Assembly (NCBI RefSeq): GCF_003390915.1
Contig: NZ_QMEM01000003.1
Location: 248,001 to 312,000, forward strand
Length of the DNA: 64,000 nt
Direction of reading: 5' to 3'
Source: Lewinella sp. IMCC34183
GTDB taxonomy: Bacteria; Bacteroidota; Bacteroidia; Chitinophagales; Saprospiraceae
This document shows, piece after piece, positions 1-7,169 of this stretch. The notes beneath the pieces were generated by a model, which was not told the DNA's origin, searched no databases, and worked only from the letters and a program-made list of their open reading frames with translations. Each line of letters begins with the position of its first letter. The stretch's first letter is position 1. The position numbers and the translations under genes were made by a program.

Positions 1-2
1 TC

Positions 3-917
3 AAAGAAACAATCAATAAAAAAGTTCGCTTCTGGCAGGAGCAATTGCTCAGCCGTTTCAACATGACTGATACAAACGTTAGCGAAAATTGGCAACAATC
101 TGGTAACATCAAGAAGTATATATGGGGTCGCTTGAACCGGCCAGAAGATGAAGAAGCGGACGTTTTTTTTACGATTGACGCTATGGGTACGGAGAATCGC
201 TTAAAGGCCCGCCTAGGATATAATTTTGGAAGAACAAATCATTTTTCTTCATACCAGATAAACAGACTCGAGGAAATTACAGCGTCCAATACCGATTTCT
301 TTTCCGTGCCGGCACAGGAACTTCAAGGATGGGACTGGGAACGACTAGTGGTCGCAACCAATAGGTTTATTGATCGAAAGTGGGAAGCCTACCAGTCCGC
401 AATCGAATATGTCCGTGGAATTACCACTGCATCACAAGAATCAAGACTGCGAACAGGTAATTTTCCAGTTGCACCAGCGGCCGCATCTGCCGAAGACAAT
501 ACTGACGCTCCAATTGATCCAACAGGGAGTGGGCAAGATTTTGCCGCTCTCGCTCAGCGTAGGCATGTGATCGGTGAGGAAGGGGAAGATTACGTGCGCG
601 ATATATTAGAAGTAGAATACCCGGATTGGTCTTTCGAAAAGATGCCCGCCGGATCACGCTATGATATACGCGGCAAAACAGAAGGACAACCAGATATTGA
701 GGTAGAAGTAAAAACTACCACGAGCACAGACGAGAGTGCGCCATTCTACGTGAGTGTTTCCGAATTGGAATACGCTAAGCGAACTACAAATTGCTATTAC
801 CTATACCGAGTGACGGGGCTAGGAGGCGATCAACAGAAAGTTGCTTACCGGCTCACGCGCGATGAATTGATGAAACGCACTCGGACAGCGATTACATTTC
901 AAATTGAAGGCAAATAA
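3..917 (+). CDS. DUF3883 (NO VEIN)-type nuclease-like protein, 5' partial
   Basis: The reading frame is open to the left edge (it begins ...KETINKKVRFWQEQ), so the protein starts outside the window. The C-terminal third has the layout of the DUF3883 domain: a GEEGEDYV helix, then a RYDIRG strand, then an acidic strand ending in EVEVK. This matches a PD-(D/E)XK-like core (Asp in YDI, Glu-x-Lys in EVK). The family is found in restriction and defence proteins and in DNA-repair ATPases, usually as the C-terminal module, so the missing N-terminus may carry another enzymatic domain. The stop codon is followed directly by the ATG of the Mrr-like gene, which suggests one operon. Base composition is AT-richer than most of the window. 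I do not recognise the visible N-terminal half. Confidence 0.7.
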   Translation, partial: KETINKKVRFWQEQLLSRFNMTDTNVSENWQQSGNIKKYIWGRLNRPEDEEADVFFTIDAMGTENRLKARLGYNFGRTNHFSSYQINRLEEITASNTDFFSVPAQELQGWDWERLVVATNRFIDRKWEAYQSAIEYVRGITTASQESRLRTGNFPVAPAAASAEDNTDAPIDPTGSGQDFAALAQRRHVIGEEGEDYVRDILEVEYPDWSFEKMPAGSRYDIRGKTEGQPDIEVEVKTTTSTDESAPFYVSVSELEYAKRTTNCYYLYRVTGLGGDQQKVAYRLTRDELMKRTRTAITFQIEGK

Positions 918-1955
918 ATGTCAGATCAAAATAGTCAAGTATACGTAGTCCGCGCTGGCCGCCATGGCGAGCGTGAAGCCGCTGCTCTGGAAGCGAACGT
1001 GGCGACCATCGGTTTCGACAACATTGGTGATCTCACTCAGTATAAATCAAAGGAGGAGGTTAAGGCCCAGTTTGCCGAGCAGTATCCGGATAAGAGCGCG
1101 GTAGCCATCGGCAACTGGGCGGGGCAAGTTTGGCGCTTCAGTCACGAAATTCCGGTTGGTGCAACGATCATACTACCGAGTAAGATGCAGTCTACCATTC
1201 ACGTAGGCCGGGTAACGGGACCGTATTACTACTCTGACGATCCAAACATGCTACACTGCTTGCCGGTGGATTGGAAGGCGGAAGTCCCCCGTACCTCATT
1301 TGACAAAGACCTGCTGTACTCCTTTGGCACCCTACTTACAGTGGCCTCAATTAAGCGGGAAGCCGGCGCGGAACGTATTTGGAATGCGGTGGAGGGTAAG
1401 CCCACGCCGGTGGTCAATCGGCCTAAGTCAAAAGAAAGCAAAGAAGTCAGCGAAGCGGAAGAGTCCGAAGTTGACCTGGTACAGCAAGCCGAAGATGACA
1501 TTGTCCGCCATTTGAATCGCAGCATCGACGGGCACGATTTTGCTGATCTCGTTACGGAATTACTTGAAGTTCAGGGCTACGTCAGTCAGACAAGTACGCC
1601 GGGGGCAGACGGTGGCGTCGACATCCTGGCGGGGTCTGGTCCATTGGGTTTTCAGGAACCACGGGTATGCGTACAAGTAAAATTTACCTCGGCAACGGTA
1701 GACGTGCGAGTGCTCCGAGAATTGCAGGGAGTAATGCGCCGTACGAAGGCGGATCATGGGTTGCTCGTCTCGTGGAGCGGTTTCAACCGATCCGTGCTAA
1801 AGGAAGCGCGAGACGATCACTTTTTTATTCGTCTTTGGTCTCAGCGAGAGGTGTTAGAGGAGATATATCGTCATTACGATAAGCTGAGTGAAAAATGGCG
1901 GGCGCGGGTGCCGCTGCGGCGGATTTGGGCGTTGGTTTCTGAAGGGGAGGGATAG
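918..1955 (+). CDS. Mrr-type restriction endonuclease
   Basis: The ATG directly abuts the stop of the DUF3883 gene, so the two are probably co-translated. Residues about 205-310 form an Mrr catalytic domain: helix HDFADLVTELL, motif GADGGVDI with Asp235, and strand CVQVK with Gln253 and Lys255, the D...QxK variant of the PD-(D/E)XK nuclease core. The 150-residue N-terminal part (VYVVRAGRHGE..., then a beta-rich segment with WRF and VGRVTG) resembles the N-terminal module of other Mrr-like restriction system proteins and may sense modified DNA; that part is inference. A charged linker (about 160-195) joins the two. Such enzymes normally cut methylated foreign DNA. The neighbouring nuclease and methyltransferase genes support a defence role. 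Confidence 0.85.
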   Translation: MSDQNSQVYVVRAGRHGEREAAALEANVATIGFDNIGDLTQYKSKEEVKAQFAEQYPDKSAVAIGNWAGQVWRFSHEIPVGATIILPSKMQSTIHVGRVTGPYYYSDDPNMLHCLPVDWKAEVPRTSFDKDLLYSFGTLLTVASIKREAGAERIWNAVEGKPTPVVNRPKSKESKEVSEAEESEVDLVQQAEDDIVRHLNRSIDGHDFADLVTELLEVQGYVSQTSTPGADGGVDILAGSGPLGFQEPRVCVQVKFTSATVDVRVLRELQGVMRRTKADHGLLVSWSGFNRSVLKEARDDHFFIRLWSQREVLEEIYRHYDKLSEKWRARVPLRRIWALVSEGEG

Positions 1956-1965
1956 CTTGCGACGT

Positions 1966-3180
1966 TTAAGGACCGATAGTCGATAACGGTTGTTGAGAAG
2001 CTTTACATAAGCTGATTACCTTTTCGACTACATTCTTAATTAATTTAGTTCGAAGGGTTTCATCAAACAGTTTTGCCATTTCCTCTGGATCACCGAAATT
2101 GAACAAATTGTCTTGCCAGGGCCACCATTTAATTCCCTTCATATTTTGATGAAAGAACTTAATCTCACCAAGACGCATATCAACTGTTGACCGGATAGGT
2201 TCGTCTTTGTGGGTGACGATTCCATAGACGGTCCGATCATTCACGCAAGTAGCCTGGCCCTGAATTTCAACACGGGCTACAGATGGCCACTTCTTGTGAG
2301 TTATTACCAGTGAGGTCCAGCTATTCGTGGCCATATCGCTGAAGCTTTTATTCTCCGGGTTGATGGACCAGCCTTCGTCGAGTTCAGCGGTTAATCTATC
2401 GGTAAGTTCCGCTATGAAATTAGTGACGGCTTCCACCCGGACCGCTTCTATCTGCTTACTCACCAAGTCAGCTGCGATATAGTTATTTTGGATTGCTGTT
2501 TTGAGTTCTTCAATCATTTCGTCGTTGGTTAGCTGCCCAGTGAGTTTTCGCACTAGAACAACATATTGTTTAATGGTTTCCCGAAGCGGTGCGTGATCCA
2601 CGGCTTTCTCCCGGCAACGCTGCAGCCAGGTCAAAAGGTCATCACCGTAGGACACCCGATGGTATTCTATTGCCCCGTGCAAACTTTTACTTTTTTTGGC
2701 ACCATCTTTTGAGTCACGGCCATCAAGAGTCAGATAGATGAGTACGCTCCCCTCCGCATCGCGGGCATGCAGGAACTGACTGTAGCGTTCCAACTGGTTT
2801 TCCTGATCCCCAGCGTGTATCTTATTTTCGATGATAGCTTGACGTTCACCGGTTTCCAGGAAGATGTCTGCCCGACCACGTGGAAGTCGCTTCTCCGCTT
2901 CAACCGACGTCTGGTCAGTTATGGGAAATTCTATACGAGCCACCTCAAAAAATAATTCGGCGAATACTCTGCCCATTCCGTGCGTTCCAAGTGGGTTAAG
3001 GAGATCCATAATAAAGGCTGAGTGTAGATACTCTTCATCGTGTTCCTTCCGCAGCAGCGAGAAGATGTTAAAGGACTCCTTCTTGAGTTTAGTGATGCGG
3101 TCGTTATTGGCCTTGATTCTTGCAACCTGACTGAGGAGCTGGTTTACGCTGCTCCTGTCGAATGTGGAATTGGTGGTCAT
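1966..3180 (-). CDS. PD-(D/E)XK nuclease superfamily protein (PF14281-like)
   Basis: The N-terminal part reads KEHDEEYLHSAFIMDLLNP, then RADIFLETGERQAIIENKIHA, then DQENQLERYSQFL. This order (an E-x-x-H-S helix, an Asp strand, an E-x-K strand, a Q-L-x-x-Y helix) is the hallmark of the PD-(D/E)XK_4 family. The acidic Asp in RADIF and the Glu-Asn-Lys in IIENK are the predicted metal and catalytic residues. The C-terminal 200 residues are not assigned. The gene converges on the Mrr-type gene (10 bases between stops) and lies in the AT-richer island, which supports a phage-defence or restriction-linked role, though no specific system is recognised. It is unlikely to be a housekeeping gene. Confidence 0.8.
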   Translation of the reverse strand: MTTNSTFDRSSVNQLLSQVARIKANNDRITKLKKESFNIFSLLRKEHDEEYLHSAFIMDLLNPLGTHGMGRVFAELFFEVARIEFPITDQTSVEAEKRLPRGRADIFLETGERQAIIENKIHAGDQENQLERYSQFLHARDAEGSVLIYLTLDGRDSKDGAKKSKSLHGAIEYHRVSYGDDLLTWLQRCREKAVDHAPLRETIKQYVVLVRKLTGQLTNDEMIEELKTAIQNNYIAADLVSKQIEAVRVEAVTNFIAELTDRLTAELDEGWSINPENKSFSDMATNSWTSLVITHKKWPSVARVEIQGQATCVNDRTVYGIVTHKDEPIRSTVDMRLGEIKFFHQNMKGIKWWPWQDNLFNFGDPEEMAKLFDETLRTKLIKNVVEKVISLCKASQQPLSTIGP

Positions 3181-3288
3181 TTATAGATGATCGTTACTTA
3201 TTTGCGCAGTGATATGCGGTGGTAGCCAAGCTACTTATTAAAAATGGAATTCAGCGTATATGCGCCAACGCGGGTATGGGCTATTGAT

Positions 3289-4419
3289 CTACCGCTTGCT
3301 GGAGAAAAGCTCGAGGTAATCCTTGAATTCGAAAAGCTTCTCCCTGCCGGAAGTGGGCCTCTCCTGTAAAATATCAATTTCCTGCAGAGCCTGGAGAAGA
3401 CGACTGGAAGTATTTTCCGACTTTCCTATCAGTTCCGCCGCTTCCGTGATCGTGATGACTGGACGCAAGTACAGGGCATCCATGACGATACGGGCATCCT
3501 CAGCCTTCCTACCCAGGGTCAGCAGCGTCGCGTCAACTGACTTTGATAATTTTAGAATTCCGTCGAATGTCCGGATTCCGTCGCGGGCGGTTTCCGCCAC
3601 GCCGACGAGGAAGAAGCGGAGCCATTGCTTGAGGTCGTTTTTCGCGTGTACGCCGGAAAGGTTATCGTAGTAAAGTCGCCGGTTGCGCTCAAAGAAGTCA
3701 GATAGGTAAAGTACGGGACTTCGTAGGGTGCCGGTGCTGATCAAATACAGCGTGATTAGCAATCTCCCCACCCGTCCGTTACCGTCCAGAAACGGATGAA
3801 TGGTTTCAAATTGATAGTGCAGGATGGCGGCGCGCAGCAGGTCGGGTAGCGGGTGTTCCTGGTCATTTGCGAAGTATTCAAGGTCGGAAAGCAATCTTCC
3901 TACCTCACCAGCGGGCGGGGGCACGAAAACCGCATCGGAGATGCTCGCGCCGCCGATCCAGTTTTGGCTGTTCCTGAACTCCCCGGGCATCTTATGCTGC
4001 CCCCGTACCCCTGCTAACAGCATGCCGTGGGCTTCCCGAATCAGGCGCGAAGAGATGGGTAGCTCCGTAAGTCGGTTGATGGAGTGCTTCATTGCCGCGA
4101 TGTAGTTGGTGACCTCTTCCCAGTCCTGCCGGCGATCCTGCGGCAATTCCTCCCGGTGCATGAAGGCTTCGGCGAATTCCGTTCTGGTCCCCTCGATGCG
4201 GTTGGACTCTACTGCTTCCTTGGTCAGGTGCATGCTGATGAAGAGGTCAATGTTAACGTAGCCCGAGAATGCATCAAGTCGCCCCAACTCAATGTCGGCT
4301 TTGCTCAATAAATGGATGATTTCCGGATCACTGATTTCCCATTTACGATTGACGGGGTTTGGTATGAATGCGCGGTAATAGCCCTGATTCACCCATTTTC
4401 CGGCCACAAACTTCATCAT
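3289..4419 (-). CDS. Fic family protein (class II, self-inhibited)
   Basis: This is a complete Fic domain with the catalytic loop HPFLDGNGRVGR; His208 is the predicted catalytic base. Fic enzymes transfer AMP or another nucleotide from a donor to a target protein hydroxyl. An N-terminal inhibitory helix is present: Ser72-x-x-x-Glu76-Gly77 (SNRIEG) fits the (S/T)xxxE(G/N) motif, so the protein should be class II with inhibition in cis and needs no separate antitoxin. The C-terminal 90 residues (ITITEAAELIGKSENTSSRLL) form a winged helix that could bind DNA. The start MMKF is the first Met after an AT-rich leader. It lies between nuclease genes and hsdM; such Fic genes often travel with restriction loci. 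Confidence 0.9.
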   Translation of the reverse strand: MMKFVAGKWVNQGYYRAFIPNPVNRKWEISDPEIIHLLSKADIELGRLDAFSGYVNIDLFISMHLTKEAVESNRIEGTRTEFAEAFMHREELPQDRRQDWEEVTNYIAAMKHSINRLTELPISSRLIREAHGMLLAGVRGQHKMPGEFRNSQNWIGGASISDAVFVPPPAGEVGRLLSDLEYFANDQEHPLPDLLRAAILHYQFETIHPFLDGNGRVGRLLITLYLISTGTLRSPVLYLSDFFERNRRLYYDNLSGVHAKNDLKQWLRFFLVGVAETARDGIRTFDGILKLSKSVDATLLTLGRKAEDARIVMDALYLRPVITITEAAELIGKSENTSSRLLQALQEIDILQERPTSGREKLFEFKDYLELFSSKR

Positions 4420-4480
4420 AGCTGCTTTTTTGAAGTAACATACGGATTTGTCTTCAAAAAAGGTCCAGTTGTGAAGATTG

Positions 4481-4500
4481 AGATGAAGTTAGCTTCATCT
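4481..4500. repeat. 8-bp stem-loop upstream of hsdM
   Basis: AGATGAAG and CTTCATCT form a perfect 8-bp inverted repeat around a TTAG loop, between the divergent Fic and hsdM genes. It could be an operator or a hairpin in a leader; the sequence alone does not decide. Confidence 0.45.
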
Positions 4501-4505
4501 CCCGC

Positions 4506-4546
4506 GCGGTTAGAAACCGCTTTTTGCTTTCGCGGTCGGAGACCGC
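4506..4546. repeat. 26-nt tandem triloop hairpin repeat, locus 1 (2 units)
   Basis: Two hairpins have 6-bp stems and 3-base loops: GCGGTT-AGA-AACCGC (4506-4520) and GCGGTC-GGA-GACCGC (4532-4546). Their starts are exactly 26 bases apart and the spacer is 11 bases. Stem sequences differ but pairing is kept. The same architecture recurs at 9.3, 28.0 and 48.6 kb. Short T runs follow each stem here, so weak termination upstream of hsdM is possible. Confidence 0.7.
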
Positions 4547-4601
4547 CTTTTACTACCTTGCACCTGCGCCCTGCCGCGCCTACCTCACTTAATTAGTCTC
4601 T

Positions 4602-6104
4602 ATGTCTCAATCCGCTATCGTATCCAAGGTCTGGTCCTTTGCCAATGTACTGCGGGACGACGGGGTAGGCTACGGCGACTACCTGGAGCAGATCACGTAC
4701 CTGCTCTTCCTAAAAATGGCGGACGAGCTGACCAAGCCACCCTACGGCAAGATGATCAACTTCCCCCGCCTAAAGGACGTCGAGGGGAACGAGATTCCGG
4801 ACGGCGACGTCTGCAACTGGGAAACGCTGAGCAGCAAGCGCGGGGCTGAGCTAGAAGCCTTCTACGGGCAGATGCTGCGGACGCTGGCTACGGAGCCGGG
4901 CATGCTCGGACAGATATTCGTGAAGAGCCAGAACAAGATCCAGGATCCCGCTAAATTGCTCAAGGTGATAAACATGATCGACGAGCAGGAATGGAGCCTG
5001 CTGGACGCCGATGTGAAGGGAGACATCTACGAAGGCTTACTGGAGAAGAACGCGGAAGACACCAAAAGCGGGGCTGGGCAGTACTTCACGCCGCGGCCGC
5101 TCATCCGGGCCATGGTGGCCTGCCTCCGGCCGGAACCGCTGAAAACGATCATCGACCCGGCCTGCGGTACGGGCGGCTTTTTTCTGTCGGCCTACGATTA
5201 TATCGTCCGCGAGCACCAGCTGGACCGGGAAGAGAAGAAGTTTCTCAAGAATGATACCTTTCACGGCAACGAAATCGTGGCCAACACCCGTCGACTGTGC
5301 CTGATGAACATGTTCCTCCACAACATTGGAGAGATAGACGGGGAGCCGAGTATCAGCCCCAACGACGCGCTAATCAGCGACGACGGCAGTCGCTACGATT
5401 ACGTGCTGGCCAATCCGCCCTTCGGCAAGAAGAGCAGCATGACCATCACCAACGAAGCGGGCGAGCAGGAGCGGCAGGACCTCACCTACAATCGACAGGA
5501 CTTCTGGGCCACTACCAGCAACAAACAACTAAACTTCCTGCAGCATATCCGTACCCTGCTGAAAACTAATGGTAAGGCTGCCGTGGTGCTGCCGGACAAC
5601 GTGCTCTTCGAGGGCGGCGCCGGAGAAACCGTGCGTAAGGAACTCCTCAAGAGTACGGACCTGCATACGATCCTGCGGCTACCTACGGGCATATTCTACG
5701 CCCACGGCGTGAAGGCTAACGTGCTGTTCTTCGACAACAACCCCGCCGCTCCCGCTCCGTGGACAAAGGAGGTGTGGATCTACGACTACCGTACCAACGT
5801 ACACCACACGCTTAAAAAGCGTCCGCTACGCTTGGAAGACCTGCAGCCCTTCATCGATGTCTACCACCCGGGCAACCGCGCCGCGCGCACGGAGGAGCCC
5901 GAGGGCCGCTGGCGCAAGTTCAGCTACGACGAGATTGTCGCCCGCGATAAGACCAACCTCGACATCTTCTGGCTGCGCGACGAAAGCCTCACCGACCTCG
6001 AAAATCTTCCCGAGCCGGACGTGCTGGCGGAAGAGATCATTGAGAGTTTGGAAGCTGCGCTGGAGGGGTTCCGGAGTGTGGCAGGGGAATTGACTGGTGA
6101 GTAA
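4602..6104 (+). CDS. hsdM: Type I restriction-modification N6-adenine methyltransferase subunit
   Basis: At 500 residues the length is normal for HsdM. The N-terminal helical domain begins MSQSAIVSKVWSFANVLRDDG. The SAM-binding motif I is DPACGTGGFF (Asp185 onward) and the catalytic motif IV is NPPF (Asn271-Phe274), which together define an N6-adenine methylase. A GQYFTPRPLI segment precedes motif I, as usual in this family. HsdM normally works as M2S with HsdS for target recognition, plus HsdR for cleavage. Neither hsdS nor hsdR is present downstream: the next gene is a small unknown one overlapping by 8 bases, and then unrelated genes follow. Either this is an orphan methylase or its partners lie elsewhere. 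A likely promoter element (TACCTTGC) lies near 4555. Confidence 0.93.
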   Translation: MSQSAIVSKVWSFANVLRDDGVGYGDYLEQITYLLFLKMADELTKPPYGKMINFPRLKDVEGNEIPDGDVCNWETLSSKRGAELEAFYGQMLRTLATEPGMLGQIFVKSQNKIQDPAKLLKVINMIDEQEWSLLDADVKGDIYEGLLEKNAEDTKSGAGQYFTPRPLIRAMVACLRPEPLKTIIDPACGTGGFFLSAYDYIVREHQLDREEKKFLKNDTFHGNEIVANTRRLCLMNMFLHNIGEIDGEPSISPNDALISDDGSRYDYVLANPPFGKKSSMTITNEAGEQERQDLTYNRQDFWATTSNKQLNFLQHIRTLLKTNGKAAVVLPDNVLFEGGAGETVRKELLKSTDLHTILRLPTGIFYAHGVKANVLFFDNNPAAPAPWTKEVWIYDYRTNVHHTLKKRPLRLEDLQPFIDVYHPGNRAARTEEPEGRWRKFSYDEIVARDKTNLDIFWLRDESLTDLENLPEPDVLAEEIIESLEAALEGFRSVAGELTGE

Positions 6105-6714
6105 ACGACGCAATATGGATAAGGGAAGCGAGCGGCGGTGGGAAAATCTGAATGTGGCTCTGGAGAACTACCGACTGTACCTTGGTAGAAAAAGCGATGA
6201 TGTGCTCACGCTTATCGATCTACTGCATATTTCCAATTTTAAAGGAGGTAACGCGTCAATCACTGAACCGGAAGCAGAAATTGCCCGAAAATTGCCGGAG
6301 TATGAGCGGCGCATGGATGCTATCCGCAATGAGTTTGGCACAATGGGATTAGCGAATTTGTCCAATCAGCAGAGGGCAAGTCTCGTCAAGATGGTCAAAA
6401 AAACACTTGAACTTTCAAGTAATGAGCAATTCTGTATTCGAGGGTTCGGGCCGTCGTACTTAAGTGCATTGCTGCACGCGCATTTCCCCGATCTAATACC
6501 AATTATTGACAGGAGAATTTTGATAAATACCCGTAGGGTCAAGCGAAAGGATGTAAACAGCCAACTGCAAGTTAAGAGCATCCCGGATCACGTTGGCCCA
6601 CTGATTAGCTGGTTTCACGATGCTTTGCAGTCCGGTCAAGCCTCAATGCGAGATTTGGACCGGGCACAATTCATTAAGCCGCTGGATGTGGCGGGACTGG
6701 ATGAAAGTGATTGA
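6097..6714 (+). CDS. Small helix-hairpin-helix-like protein coupled to hsdM
   Basis: The GTG start at 6097 overlaps the hsdM stop by 8 bases, which implies translational coupling; an ATG at 6115 is the alternative start. The 205-residue protein matches no family I can name with confidence. The stretch CIRGFGPSYLSALLHAHFP followed by IPIIDRRILI looks like the helix-hairpin-helix region of base-excision glycosylase-type proteins (GxGxxxAxxLL, then P-x-x-D-R). That similarity is inference from pattern only. The catalytic Asp of glycosylases could correspond to the Asp in IIDRR. Its position where hsdS should be makes it a candidate accessory or specificity partner of the methylase. Composition is AT-rich like the rest of the island. 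Confidence 0.7.
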   Translation: MSKRRNMDKGSERRWENLNVALENYRLYLGRKSDDVLTLIDLLHISNFKGGNASITEPEAEIARKLPEYERRMDAIRNEFGTMGLANLSNQQRASLVKMVKKTLELSSNEQFCIRGFGPSYLSALLHAHFPDLIPIIDRRILINTRRVKRKDVNSQLQVKSIPDHVGPLISWFHDALQSGQASMRDLDRAQFIKPLDVAGLDESD

Positions 6715-7169
6715 TCAATAGGGCTGAGTTCGCAGCTTATCGAAAGTTGATACCTACTAGATCAGATATTACCTGCTGCATAAACAGCCTATTGCCACCA
6801 ACGGCAACTTCCACGCCGGACCGAGCTGTGACATCCTCCTCCTGCCGGTAACCAGCGATAAGACGTCCAGCCAGTGGATGCGAGAGATCGCGCTGGCCGT
6901 CGAGCACTGGCTCCCAAAGCCTGCTGAATCCGACTCCTAATCCCAAAATCACCGGTCGTTTTGGGAGTATGATCCTAAAATGTGAGGTGTTTGGGGATGA
7001 AGTACAAGCCCTGAACCGCAAACTTACTCGACCCCAACCGATACTGGTCAAACATAAGGAGGTATTGCCGCTGACGCATACCAGCCCTGGCCTGTTAATG
7101 ATTATCGGTATGGCTGAAGGCGGACTCCTCAAGAGGCAAAAAATGCGCAGCATAGCGCAGTTGCCACCC
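6715..7169. other. Gene-poor stretch at the island border with a possible gene remnant
   Basis: This 455-base stretch has no convincing intact gene. A stop-to-stop frame on the plus strand, 6761-6940, encodes about 59 residues (...GNFHAGPSCDILLLPV...WMREIALAVEHWL...) with no start codon in a sensible place; its composition looks protein-like, so it may be the 3' end of a decayed gene. Its stop is followed directly by an inverted repeat, TCCCAAAA/TTTTGGGA (6941-6948 and 6959-6966, 10-base loop). It marks the boundary between the AT-richer island and the GC-rich backbone. Confidence 0.35.
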
